The notes under the pieces are model-generated. The model saw only the letters and a program-made list of their open reading frames with translations. It had not been told where the DNA came from and did no database searches. Below are positions 52,101-60,369 of a stretch of DNA of 64,000 nucleotides, piece by piece. The number at the start of each line of letters is the position of its first letter. Positions within the stretch are counted from its first letter, which is position 1. Made by a program: the position numbers and the translations under genes. The stretch is taken from contig NC_034438.1 of the NCBI RefSeq assembly GCF_002078875.1, forward strand, positions 19,141,755 to 19,205,754. The letters run 5' to 3'. The stretch comes from Numida meleagris (Eukaryota; Chordata; Aves; Galliformes; Numididae).

Positions 52101-55100
52101 AAAGGAGACAGACTTTTCAGCAGTCTGTTGAGATAAGACAAGGTGAAACTGTTTCACACTGAAAAAGGGATGTTTAGACTGAATATAAGGAATAAGGGTT
52201 TTTTGTTATTGTTTTGTTTGTTTTTTTAAATAAGAGTGGTAAGGCAGTGGAACAGGTTGCCCAGAGAGATGGTGGAAGCCTCATCCCTGGAGAGGATCAA
52301 GGTCTGGTTGGTCCAGGCTCTGATCAACCTGATCTAGCCGTAGGTGTCCCTGTCCATTGCAAGGCAGTTGTACTAGATGACCCTTTAAGGGTCTCTTCAA
52401 ATTCAATATTCTGTGATTCCATACTAGTAGTGCACGTGCCCGTTTAATACAATTGCTCAGATTCCAAGAAGTGTAAAGCCTGAAAGCTTCCAAAACTGAA
52501 ACATGTCATTTATTGTTTTAGACTACACTGAGCCATTAGGTCAAGACTCACAGACACAGTCTTCATTCTTTCGCAGAAAGCATGCTATTTTTCACATTCA
52601 TATTTAATAATTTTCCTAACACTCTCGGGTAAACAAAATTTGACAACATGTGTTTTATATGCTCTACGGAATTAATAGGACAACTACAGTTACACAAGAA
52701 ATTAAGGAAACATCTATCTTGGTTTCCAGTGACAACTCTGCATCATAGTATATAGTTGCAGTTACAGTCAATTAACATAGAAATTTATAGACAAGACATG
52801 AAGCAAGTCAAGATTTCCAGAGTAAGTATTATCAATGGAAATAAAAGTTACTTGCGTTTCAATTTATATTAGCATCGTAAGACATGTACCTAAAAACCAA
52901 CATTAGTGAAGTCCACCAGAGGGAGCTGCCAGGACATTAAATATGTGAGCAAAGGCAGGCCAGAAAACTAATGTTTATAAATAGGGGCAGGAAAAAAAAA
53001 AGAAAAAACACAACAGGTTATAATAATACTTAAACACTCAAAGACCAAAAATACAAGCAGTTTACATCATTTATTTATGCACCAGGGGCAGGAGGAAAAA
53101 AAAAAAGCTGGCTCCTATTCAAGATGAATGGAAGGTATTTAACTTTATTTAAAAAAAAAAAAAAATTAACTGTTCAGTTAAGGTAGCTATCACCAGAGAG
53201 CTTTCTTGTCCAATAGCAGAATTTTAGGCAGAGCATACAGACAATGGAAAGCACAGAGGTGTTTCACCTAGCCAGCTTCCACAGCTTCCCACTGCACGCA
53301 GCTCATGAAAGTTGTGGCTAAAAATTCAAAGAAAAAGTGAGCAAAATCACTTGAATATGCCATGATGCAACACCAACACAAATATTATATATAGCATACA
53401 ATAATGGCTACCAAAAATTGTATTTTCCACAACACATCCAAAAAGACCAAACTTCAGGAGTGCCAAAATAGCAATATAATTAAAATAAATACACAATTAT
53501 TTTTGTGTTATCAAGAGGTAACAGAAGATAGGCATGTCCAGCAACACCTGTGAAAGCCCTCTGACAATACTCTGACAAAACCTAAAGCTTGATTTTTTAC
53601 TTCTAAGATACGATTTGAATTGCATCACCACCACAGTACCAGGCCACTGTCCAGTACCAACACAAAACGAGAGGGCATAACAAATATTACAGTTCTGTGC
53701 TAACATTCCTACACCAGAAGTTGCTTTAATGTGAGCATTCCACAGTTCTTCAAAAGTATGTTGTAAAACCAGCACGTTGCACCCTCCCCTAACTCTCATC
53801 TTCTCTTGTTTCTTCGAAATCCCTCTCATTCTTCTGCATTGCTGTTGAAATACATACGTGAAACTATCCTTGAAACCAAGTACACAGCCCTTCTATTCCA
53901 GTAATTAACATAAATCCTGGAAACATCGAACTAGTAGTACATTGGTATGACTATTAATTATTCTGTCTTCTGTCATTCTCAGCATATTTTTACGCCAGCA
54001 CCCTCACATATTTTTCCCAGCAGAAGGTGATTTACAGCTGTATAAACCAGCTCATGCCACATCATTCCTTTATAGTTAATCTTTGACTCCAGTTTAAAGT
54101 CAAGATACAAGAACCCCTCATCTTCCACCAGAAGCTATCCAATGATTTGGCAGGCTATCTCAATATCTGCTCCCTCTGACCCCACACAGCAGCCATAAGC
54201 AGACAGCCAGAAAAGAGTTTTAAGAACAGGACAACACATTAAACTTCTTAGAATTCTTTCCCAGACTTCAGTCGTTTATAGACTGCATGAGCTGCATTTT
54301 GTACGCAGATACTTAGGAAGAGACTTTCTTGGGTGAAGTCGTCAAAATATCTTCCCTTTATGAGACCCCGTGTCCTTAGAGTTTGGGTCTCAAGTTTCCA
54401 AATTTAACCCTTCCTTGTTTAATGATGACATGAAATTCCCCCTATGAGGCTAAATTTGGAGAACACATTCATTTTTTATTCCCCCAAATTTATTTAAAGT
54501 TTCTTCTACAAAGTTGATTAAAATTGGTTCAAATATTTAACTTATTTGTCTAAGAAGTCATAACAGCCAGGTATGTCTCTTTTTGGTTTTTTTTTTTCTT
54601 CAGAATATTAAGCCAAGAACTTGCAGCTACTAACTGAAAAAATGTCATGCAGTATCAAAGAAATTTGAGTCAATATTAATTTGTTAATTGAATTGATTAC
54701 AAATCCAACTGATTCTAAATGATCTGCACAAGTTTGTTAACAAAAAATGTGGTTATTTATGAGAAAATATCTCAGCCATATTCTGTTTATGACATCAGAG
54801 AAAGAATTACATCATATATAACTTTTTCTGTTAAAGTATTCCAAGTTAATAAATAAAATGAGGAGTAATGAAAAGCAGCACTTAAAGCATAGGTGTACAG
54901 ATCAGATAGCAAAAAAAAAAAAAAGGCTTAGGTATCAGTTTACAGACTATTTAAGATTATACAGCAAAATGAAAAAACTAACTTTACATCAAGTGGAAAT
55001 TCAACATTACATTACATGTAATTATTTCTTAATATGGTCCATGGAAAAACAAAAGTAAAAATACAAAAAAAATGCTTTATGAGAAAGACTCACAAGCAGA

Positions 55101-56825
55101 AATGTAACATTACTGCTTCCATTTCTTCAAAAGAATATTCATCACAATGTAAGTTATAAATCCACGCTCAAGATAATATTTGCTTTTACATTACTAAACA
55201 GGATGGTATAAGAAAGCAACTTCTTGATACCCAAGCCTTAACTGATGCCACAAGAGGTGAAAGAACCCCCTCCAATGATGCTAAGCTTTTGACGCAAATA
55301 GAATTGTTTTCCTCTGTTAAGCAAGTACAAGTTAAGAGGTTAAATAAGGATAAACAAACAATTATCCTTGATAACAAGTAAAAAAAAATTTCTCTCTTCC
55401 AGGACAATTTCTTATCTAGAGGATATATCACTGATCCAAGGCGTAAAGAAAAGTATTGTGACAGATTATCCTTAAATTCAGATGGCCTCTCTTCTCTCAG
55501 AAGGAATGGAAACAGAAGGTTTCAGAAGGCAGTTGGGGTGGGGTTAGGGAAGGAGAACTGGAGCTGGATTCTCAGCATCATACTCACTTTCATCAGCACT
55601 TTTCCATACACCTTCAGCTGACAATACACCTCAATACACAATGCTGTCTATCAACAGCATAAAGACCCTGCTACCATGTAAAATCTACAGAAGATTTTGT
55701 TAATATTTGTAGCATGAAATTAAGTTAAAAGTTCCTCTAAAAATATATTTAAAAAAAAATAAAAACCAAGCATTAAATCCTGCCACTTGACACCACTAGA
55801 AGAATAAGTGTCTTTTACAGGAAAGAAAAAAGACACACTAATACCTCTGCAACAGCAGAAAGCTTACAGAAATATCTGTACGACCATAGAAGCTATTCAT
55901 GTTTTCATAAATCATGAGTTTTCCAGAGTTGCGGTACATAGCTTTACCTGTACAAATGGCCATCATCTTGAAAGTCCTCTTTGCCCCATCTTCCTTTAAT
56001 ATCTTCTATAACATGATTTTTCAGGAATTTTTTAAGCAGCTTAACTGTTTGATTGCGAGTCACCTCTGGGCCAAAGTTTTGGTTAGTGCCAAGCAGTTCG
56101 TGCAAACAGTCCACTGCCTCCGAGGCTTTAAAGCAACGCTCATAGCTTTTGAAGCGGCATCGATGCTTCCGTAGAGGCATCCCAGCACGGAAGAGTTCGA
56201 TTATCTCGTTCCACTAGGAAGGAGACACAAAGCAAACCATTACAGGAGTTCTTCCATGGGAAAGGCTAAAATTACACAGAATCAATTCAGAGTTCAAATA
56301 GGTCAGAACACTGATTTGGTTAGATTTTGTTCACCTGTGCAACGCACTGAAACTCGAGACCGTCATTTATACGTGAGATGTAAGAACGGACAGACGAGCA
56401 CGGCAGCCAGGACACCCAGGATAGCCCTCTGCTCTTGACGGCTCAGCGGCTCCAGGGGGAAGTTCGGCCATCCCTCGGCTGTTAAGGAGGCGGAGGACCG
56501 GATCACGGCTCCTTTCCGAGCGCGGATCGCCCCACACGGACCTACCTCAGATAACGCCAGCACCTGGAGGACACGTGTGTGAGCGCGCCTCAGGTCCCGG
56601 CCCCCAGGGAACGGCTGCCCGGACAGGCCCAGGCCCAGGGCCGCAGCGCACGGCCCTCAAAAACCCAGCTCTACAGAACCGCCGTAGTGGAGAAGCTACC
56701 CCCAGGACTAGGTAAGCGCCAAGAGGGAGAGGAGCACTCCAATCCGGCCCGGCCCAGCGCAGCGATCACTCACTCACCAGCCGAGTGGCGCGGTAGGGCC
56801 CGGGCCCGACGAGCCCCGGCTCCAT
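36973..56825 (-). CDS. DEPDC1B: DEPDC1B, DEP domain-containing protein 1B (11 coding exons)
   Basis: CDS = complement join(36973..37134, 37436..37621, 38241..38417, 39908..40074, 42231..42371, 42784..42831, 44658..44788, 45520..45647, 47848..47983, 55948..56213, 56778..56825). It sums to 1,590 nt, 529 codons plus TAA, the length I recall for human DEPDC1B. An N-terminal DEP domain (about residues 24-108; [32 protein letters not shown]) precedes a RhoGAP-like domain (about 200-395; [33 protein letters not shown]) and a basic proline-containing tail ending RTRSFRM. No Arg-finger GxxRxSG motif is visible, so catalytic GAP activity is doubtful. The family is known for roles in Rho signalling, adhesion disassembly and mitotic entry, with DEP expected to bind membrane. 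All introns are GT-AG and phases agree throughout. The start is chosen because [16 protein letters not shown] aligns with the family N-terminus. ELOVL7 lies upstream on the same strand. Confidence 0.96.
37135..37435 (-). other. DEPDC1B: DEPDC1B intron 10
   Basis: 301 nt, GT-AG, AT-rich, with no repeat recognised. Confidence 0.8.
37436..37621 (-). CDS. DEPDC1B: DEPDC1B coding exon 10
   Basis: 186 nt (62 codons), phase 0, from TTTCTCCAG|ATA to AAACAA|GTGAGT. It encodes [38 protein letters not shown] and a lysine run (DKKKKLKQ). A T-rich/TTTC tract lies about 45-90 nt upstream in the intron. Confidence 0.95.
37622..38240 (-). other. DEPDC1B: DEPDC1B intron 9
   Basis: 619 nt. It contains an A-run followed by GAAA units on the plus strand (37668-37707), which in the transcript is a long T/TTTC pyrimidine tract upstream of the exon 10 acceptor. 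Nothing else is recognised. Confidence 0.8.
37668..37707. repeat. poly-A/(GAAA)n tract in intron 9
   Basis: About 17 A residues, then repeated GAAA/GAAAAA units. Confidence 0.85.
38241..38417 (-). CDS. DEPDC1B: DEPDC1B coding exon 9
   Basis: 177 nt (59 codons), phase 0 on both sides, from TTCTCAG|ATG to GTTCAA|GTAGGT. It encodes [20 protein letters not shown], then [13 protein letters not shown], the C-terminal helices of the RhoGAP-like domain. Confidence 0.95.
38418..39907 (-). other. DEPDC1B: DEPDC1B intron 8
   Basis: 1,490 nt. It includes an AT-rich stretch at about 39005-39130 with repeated AATAAAATAT and TAATTAAA-type words. No gene or named repeat is recognised. Confidence 0.7.
39908..40074 (-). 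CDS. DEPDC1B: DEPDC1B coding exon 8
   Basis: 167 nt from AAACCAG|GT to GTCTTG|GTACGT. It encodes [39 protein letters not shown] and so on to TRVL. An internal TTG|GTGAGA (GT at 39982-39981) is a good alternative donor on a codon boundary, whose use would remove exactly 25 codons. Confidence 0.95.
40190..41095 (-). mobile_element. CR1 LINE endonuclease-region remnant (sense to DEPDC1B)
   Basis: The minus strand carries diverged CR1 ORF2 endonuclease-domain sequence in order: CATGGGGAATAAATGAGGAA (for the NKQEE region), [92 protein letters not shown] and ACACAAAAAGAAAACCTACA. Stops and indels are frequent. It is in DEPDC1B intron 7 and looks older than the CR1 in intron 2. Boundaries are approximate. 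Confidence 0.8.
41206..41275 (-). repeat. possible CR1 3'-tail remnant
   Basis: The plus strand reads TCATAAAAATGAAATAGGGTGG, then AAAACCTGGGAATG and TTCTAGTTCAACC. This resembles the reverse complement of a CR1 tail (consensus idea: ATCATTAGGTTGG, AAAAGACCT, CTAGTCCAACC). It is short and diverged, and separate from the endonuclease remnant because the tail is on that element's 5' side. Confidence 0.4.
42231..42371 (-). CDS. DEPDC1B: DEPDC1B coding exon 7
   Basis: 141 nt from TTAATAG|GG to GCTAG|GTAGGT. It encodes residues 253-300, [20 protein letters not shown] then [20 protein letters not shown], the central RhoGAP-like segment with the LKEPLL-type motif. Confidence 0.95.
42372..42783 (-). 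other. DEPDC1B: DEPDC1B intron 6
   Basis: 412 nt, AT-rich, with nothing recognised. Confidence 0.8.
42784..42831 (-). CDS. DEPDC1B: DEPDC1B coding exon 6 (48-nt microexon)
   Basis: 48 nt from CTTGTGCAG|A to AAATT|GTAAGT. It encodes [16 protein letters not shown] plus the first base of a Trp codon. It is a multiple of three with both flanks in phase 1, so skipping would keep the reading frame. Confidence 0.93.
42832..44657 (-). other. DEPDC1B: DEPDC1B intron 5
   Basis: 1,826 nt. About 42% is the ERVL-type LTR; the remainder is AT-rich and unassigned. Confidence 0.8.
43661..44434. mobile_element. ERVL-type solo LTR in intron 5
   Basis: A segment of about 770 bp, more GC-rich than the intron around it. 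The phrases TTGGTGTCTGTAGGATTGTT, TTTCTCGCTCCTCTCTCCC, GTTGTGCAGCATTTTT, TTTGGAGCTAGCTGGCACTG and CTGACATGGGGCAGC match, in order, a widespread avian ERVL-class LTR that I know from memory. Outer limits run from about TGCTGTGATGG (43661) to CCTAATACA (44434). AATAC occurs at both edges (43656-43660 and 44429-44433), but the ends do not give a clean TG...CA plus target duplication, so boundaries and orientation are left open. No retroviral coding sequence is seen. Confidence 0.6.
44658..44788 (-). CDS. DEPDC1B: DEPDC1B coding exon 5
   Basis: 131 nt, acceptor TTTTTTCAG|A, donor TCAA|GTGAGT. It encodes residues 193-237 ([20 protein letters not shown], then [17 protein letters not shown]), the start of the RhoGAP-like fold. 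The position where true RhoGAPs carry an arginine finger shows no GxxRxSG. Confidence 0.94.
44789..45519 (-). other. DEPDC1B: DEPDC1B intron 4
   Basis: 731 nt, AT-rich. The open frame on the minus strand (45132-45461) is hydrophobic but unsupported. Confidence 0.75.
45520..45647 (-). CDS. DEPDC1B: DEPDC1B coding exon 4
   Basis: 128 nt from TTTTAG|AAC to TCACG|GTGAGT. It encodes residues 151-193 ([20 protein letters not shown], then [19 protein letters not shown]), a highly conserved linker just before the RhoGAP-like domain. No long open frame reveals this exon; it was found by translating between splice sites. Confidence 0.95.
45648..47847 (-). other. DEPDC1B: DEPDC1B intron 3
   Basis: 2,200 nt, AT-rich, with an A-run at about 46627-46641. 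No repeat or gene is recognised. Confidence 0.75.
47848..47983 (-). CDS. DEPDC1B: DEPDC1B coding exon 3
   Basis: 136 nt, acceptor ATTACAG|A, donor ATGATG|GTAAGA. It encodes residues 105-150 ([20 protein letters not shown] and [13 protein letters not shown]), the linker after DEP. The family's proline/lysine-rich segment is conserved. Confidence 0.95.
49232..49310 (+). mobile_element. LTR fragment, same family as the 10.26-kb solo LTR
   Basis: TGTCACGATTTTATGATTTT followed by TGTTATCGGTA matches the first 33 bases of the LTR at 10262 (TGTCATGGTTTTATGATTTT, then CGGTTATTGGTA) with a few substitutions. After that the similarity becomes patchy (an ACTCC...ACAT block near 49284-49298). The rest of the LTR is not visible. 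It is probably a truncated or diverged copy just upstream of the CR1. Confidence 0.55.
49550..52420 (+). mobile_element. long CR1 LINE (ORF2 endonuclease to 3' end), antisense in DEPDC1B intron 2
   Basis: About 2.9 kb, plus strand. Endonuclease-domain blocks ([54 protein letters not shown]) are followed by the linker ([20 protein letters not shown]) and RT blocks ([55 protein letters not shown]). FADD has become FGDD (TTTGGGGACGACACC near 51530), so both catalytic aspartates remain. The 3' end is canonical: CAGTGGAACAGGTTGCCCAG, TGACCCTTTAAGGGTC, ATTCTGTGATTCC. Many stops and frameshifts (for example after TETW, and at 51435) show that ORF2 is dead. It is nearly full-length for ORF2, unlike most avian CR1 copies. 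Confidence 0.92.
50159..51830 (+). pseudogene. CR1 ORF2 (endonuclease/reverse transcriptase) pseudogene
   Basis: Broken ORF2 within the intron 2 CR1. The open pieces 50159-50362, 50451-50714, 51220-51438 and 51600-51812 lie in different frames or are separated by stops. They encode the late endonuclease domain ([15 protein letters not shown]), the linker, the RT palm (YLDFSKAF, the first catalytic block) and the thumb/C-terminal region ([20 protein letters not shown]). The polypeptide cannot be made. Confidence 0.85.
55948..56213 (-). CDS. DEPDC1B: DEPDC1B coding exon 2 (DEP domain)
   Basis: 266 nt from acceptor TTCCTAG|TGG to donor TACAG|GTAAAG. Residues 17-105 form nearly the whole DEP domain, including [20 protein letters not shown] and [20 protein letters not shown]. 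It ends inside an Arg codon (AG + A of exon 3). Confidence 0.95.
56214..56777 (-). other. DEPDC1B: DEPDC1B intron 1
   Basis: 564 nt, GC- and CpG-rich over most of its length and so part of the CpG island. It runs from donor CTG|GTGAGTG to acceptor TTCCTAG|TGG. Confidence 0.85.
56778..56825 (-). CDS. DEPDC1B: DEPDC1B coding exon 1
   Basis: ATG at 56825-56823. It encodes 16 residues ([16 protein letters not shown]) and ends in phase 0 at donor CTG|GTGAGTG. An in-frame upstream ATG at 56987 would add 54 residues, but these have no family counterpart and cover the predicted promoter elements, so the downstream ATG is preferred. Confidence 0.92.
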
Positions 56826-56890
56826 GGACGCGGCCAGGCCTCCCCGTCTCCACGGAAACCAGCTGCCGCACGCGCCGCGCCCGCCGACCG

Positions 56891-56896
56891 TTTGAA
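56891..56896 (-). promoter_or_regulatory. DEPDC1B: candidate CHR cell-cycle element
   Basis: TTCAAA on the transcribed-gene strand (TTTGAA on plus), 66 bp upstream of the ATG. It fits the CHR consensus TTYRAA. CHR sites with CCAAT boxes about 36 bp upstream drive G2/M expression through DREAM/MuvB-B-MYB; here the nearest CCAAT is 35 bp away. Confidence 0.55.
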
Positions 56897-56925
56897 TCAG
56901 AGCCCGCGAGGCGTCGCCTTCGCTC

Positions 56926-56930
56926 ATTGG
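56926..56930 (-). promoter_or_regulatory. DEPDC1B: CCAAT box (NF-Y), proximal
   Basis: ATTGG on plus is CCAAT in the gene's orientation, in CGCTCATTGGGCGCC. It lies 35 bp upstream of the CHR-type site. Confidence 0.6.
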
Positions 56931-56970
56931 GCGCCAGCCGTAGCACGTGACGGGCGCACCGCCGTCCTTG

Positions 56971-56975
56971 ATTGG
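56971..56975 (-). promoter_or_regulatory. DEPDC1B: CCAAT box (NF-Y), distal
   Basis: ATTGG on plus (CTTGATTGGTGG), the second inverted CCAAT, 45 bp from the first. Confidence 0.6.
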
Positions 56976-57200
56976 TGGAGGAAACACCTGTCCCGCCCCC
57001 GCCCTGCGTTCTTGGAACGGGGAGCGCCGCCGCTCTCCCTTTCCAGCACTCCGGGCAGAGGGAGTTGTGGTAGTGTTGAGTGGGGTTGGGCTCGGCTCAA
57101 TTCTGTCACGCCCCGCTGCTAGCCCCCCCCCCCCTTTTCCCGATTAGCGAGAGCGGAAAGCGGTGCCTGGGCAGCGCACTTCCTCGGCCCTAACGGCTGA

Positions 57201-58714
57201 GCTGGCCGAGGGGGAGCGAGAAACGGCAGTTATTGGGCAATGCGGCCCAACACCTGCTTCCCATTGCGCACAACAGTGGTACACTTGGGCTTCCCAAAAG
57301 ATGGATTGCCAAATTTTTAAAACGAGCGCTAAGTACTCATTGTCTGTGCTTCCTCCTGGGGCAGAGCAGTAAATGGTTCCGGAGAGGGGCCGAGTTTTGG
57401 GGCTGGAAAACAAATGCCAGCAAAGAAGGTGGGCTGACAGCTGCCTGTGCGAAGAACGGTGAATCACCATGGTGATTGCACAAATTCACAGAAAAGGAGT
57501 AATAATATAGACTCAATTCCTCAGGAGTAGGTAGCAGTCTTTGTGTCACTCCTGCCATAAGCCTAAGGGACACAGTTTCAACCCTCTTCCCCTCATTAGT
57601 GTCACGTGTTCACTCTTCATGAAATGGTTCCAGTATTACTGAAGTCTACTGTACAATTCATACATTTTTTCCTACCTAAAAACTGTGTAACTCTCCATGT
57701 GCAGACTGTATGATTCTCACAGGCAACAACTCAGGATGGGATTAATGACATTTCGGAATGAGGCAATTAGGATAATTGTTCTATATGCAGCCTCTGATAG
57801 TATACCCATACAACACATTGCAACAACTCACTTTCTTTCTCCAAATGCTTCATAACACACAGGAACAAAGAAAGTCTGCAAGGAATTATGTCACAGGACT
57901 CCAAAGTGGCCCTTGCAGACAGCCTATGGACTGATCAGCATCTCCTGCTTAATTAAATCTTAATCCCCAGCAACTGGCTGCAGAGGCACATGGCTGCTCC
58001 GCCACTGCTGTATTTGGGAGATTTTTCTGGCTCCTTAAAGGAGTCTAGAGCTGCTCAGGTTTGAGCTCAGTTTCAACCATGCATAGTCACAGCCCCTCCT
58101 TAAGCTTCAGTGTGTTGAAAGAATCAGATATTGGTCTAGGTTGCAGACCAACAAAATAGCATGCAGCCCCTCATGCCAGCTGTAGGCCACATTCCACTTG
58201 AAACTGCAACTGTGTGCACCAGCTCTTACTTCTGATAAAACTTTCCACTTGTTCTGATCCCTGCATGTTTATGCATTCGTATGACCGGGGTAGGAGCAAT
58301 AATAGCAAGATGGGCAGCCAAAACTAGGACTTCCTTCAGCACTGAAGTTACCTACAAGACTACAAAGAACTCTTTCTTCATCAGTACTTATTTAATACAT
58401 TACTATACAACACTAGATCCCAATCCTGAAGAGATAACCCCCTACTTCGGAAGCCAAGGGCACACATACAGGCTGGAAGGGTTTGAGACTTACTGTCACT
58501 GATGGCATTTCCCCACTCAGCACCCTGGCTGTTATGAGTTCTGTGCAAAAGCTCTCCCCATGCTCTGTCAGGGAGATGAAACTCAGCACTAAGGATTCCA
58601 GGATTAAGCACCTAAGTGAAGAAGGTCATGATATACATCACACACCAACCAAATCCTAATCTAATTAGAATCTGCCATGAGAGTTGATAGCTGCACAGAG
58701 TAAGTCATGGAAAG
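57201..58714. other. intergenic between ELOVL7 and DEPDC1B
   Basis: About 1.5 kb with no recognisable gene or repeat. It becomes progressively AT-rich away from the CpG island. Confidence 0.6.
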
Positions 58715-58731
58715 GTAAAATATAAATTATT

Positions 58732-58737
58732 TTTATT
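58732..58737 (-). terminator. ELOVL7: candidate distal ELOVL7 poly(A) signal (AATAAA)
   Basis: AATAAA on the minus strand about 1.63 kb after the ELOVL7 stop. It marks the end of a long AT-rich stretch with ATTTA-like words. No transcript evidence is available. Confidence 0.4.
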
Positions 58738-60048
58738 TGTTTTATAAAGACTCATATGCAATTTTATAAGAAATTATTTGCAACTTATGTCCAAGATAAT
58801 GCGAAAAGAGTTTAAACTTTAACAGTACATCAGTGTTGCTATCCCCATAAAAGTATCTAGGTTACAAAACTTATTTTCTTCGAATTGTACAACAGGGAGA
58901 CAATTAAAACCTGCACCAATGTTTTGTGTATTTGAAAATTCTACAGATCAGATAAAGCACAAAGCAAAAAACAAAAGATCACAAGCTTATTTTTTGTTAG
59001 CAGTGATCATAATAAAAAACAGTACATTTAAAGGTAATATTAATTTAAACACCTCTGTCTCCTCATTTACAACTCTGTTGCATGAGCCATTTCCTTAATG
59101 AACTCATACACTACAAATGCAACTTGAATACAAATAGCTATGTCTTTTAATTTCTGTGTATGTGTGGCCCTAACAACCTGCCTAGCCGTGGAAAACACCA
59201 TACCAGTCAATCCTATATATGGACTGGAGGCATGTCCTACCATCTCTGCCTGCCTCACCCTCAAGAATTCAGAAAATGGCTCCTATCTGTTTTCCTGGTC
59301 TGAGGGAACAGAGACAAGGTAACTGGTGCTATTAATACAGAAACTTTAACCTTGAGATGTTAAGCACAAACAGTAGTAACAAAATATAGTAATAAAACTC
59401 CAGAAAGCCTTCCAAGGGAGGTATTTCTATAGGTAATGAGAATGGAAGAAAACACAGCACATTACAATCGTGGTAACTGACATTCAGGTTTCAATCAAAA
59501 ATTGTTTCTTTAAAACTTATTTGAGGACTAAGATTTTTACTACTGGATTACAACATTTCCTCCTCCCTACACAGTGTAGCCTACCTAGATCAAAATATAT
59601 TCCTAGACACAATGGCTAATAAGAATATGATAATACTATGGTGAATAAATCAGTAGTTTCTTTTGATCATTACACTGCAAGACCGTTTAGGTAATCCCTG
59701 TATTAGTAGTTTTCCTACATCTTGAATAATGTTTAAATGAGTTTAAGTTTCCTACATGAAATGAATTCTCAGTAAAAGAATGTATATCCAAAAATCTCTA
59801 TTCAAATTAAGTGCCATATTTTAACAGATTAACATACATTCCTTAAAGTAATATAGTTTGTAAGCACGTTTTTATGTATTAGCTATATTCATAATACACT
59901 TCAGGTTCAAGGATGATATTTACTGATTTCTTTTAATAAAATGCAGCTGTCTCAACAACTTGTAACCACTAAGGTGAAGTAATTTTTTCATTAATGTTCA
60001 AAGTACTTTGTACTTGTCATACACATTTTAATTTTCTCATCGAATACA

Positions 60049-60054
60049 TTTATT
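60049..60054 (-). terminator. ELOVL7: candidate proximal ELOVL7 poly(A) signal (AATAAA)
   Basis: AATAAA on the minus strand about 315 nt after the stop, followed by TGTGTATGACAAG on that strand, which is moderately GU-rich. It is an alternative to the distal signal at 58737. Confidence 0.4.
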
Positions 60055-60369
60055 TTCCTGCATCTTCTAGACAGATATAATCTATCTATTCATTTCTTGC
60101 AAGGAAGACATGAGCAAGTTGTTGGAAAAAAAAAAAAAGCCTTTCTCCCCCCTGCTTTGTTAAATCAGATCCACACTGTCCTCTTTTACCTCCCAAATTC
60201 TGAAACCCAAATAACTTATGGCAAAAATACAAGTTCTGCTTTGGAAGAAAACATACAAAATATCCACAGTGTAGTGTGTGCACCCAATTATCTTGATTGT
60301 CAAGTAGTGCAAGTTTTAACTTTGACATACAATTTTTTTTCTTTTTTTTTGTAGGCGAGAGTTTTTTTT

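Larger units (their letters stand above)
47984..55947 (-). other. DEPDC1B: DEPDC1B intron 2 (largest)
   Basis: 7,964 nt separating the DEP-domain exon from the rest of the gene. It hosts an LTR-head fragment (49232) and a long antisense CR1 (49550-52420). The flanks (47984-49230 and 52421-55947) are AT-rich with A-runs at about 53094-53106, 53150-53164 and 54909-54923, and nothing else is recognised. Confidence 0.8.
56380..57200. promoter_or_regulatory. DEPDC1B: CpG island / DEPDC1B promoter
   Basis: A sharp change from AT-rich flanks to GC-rich, CpG-dense sequence surrounding DEPDC1B exon 1. It includes GC boxes (TCCCGCCCCCGCCC at 56991-57004), an E-box (CACGTG, 56944-56949), two ATTGG motifs (inverted CCAAT) and a TTTGAA CHR-type site. 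There is no TATA box near the start. A C-run (57123-57134) marks the distal part. The transcription start is likely within about 100 bp upstream of the ATG at 56825. Confidence 0.8.
58715..60369 (-). other. ELOVL7: probable ELOVL7 3' UTR
   Basis: AT-rich sequence after the stop codon, bounded by two candidate AATAAA signals (60054 and 58737). It starts with an A/T-homopolymer-rich stretch (60334-60369). The end used in vivo cannot be decided from sequence. Confidence 0.45.

Noticed and set aside
56826..56987. In-frame upstream ATG extending DEPDC1B by 54 residues
   Set aside because: The extension has no counterpart in the family as I know it and runs through the CCAAT and CHR promoter elements.
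60086..60369. Minus-strand frame continuing alongside ELOVL7 (MSIPVSNFHVYYLAIRLHVF...)
   Set aside because: It is an alternative frame across the last exon and 3' UTR. The frame that matches the ELO family ends at the TGA at 60370.
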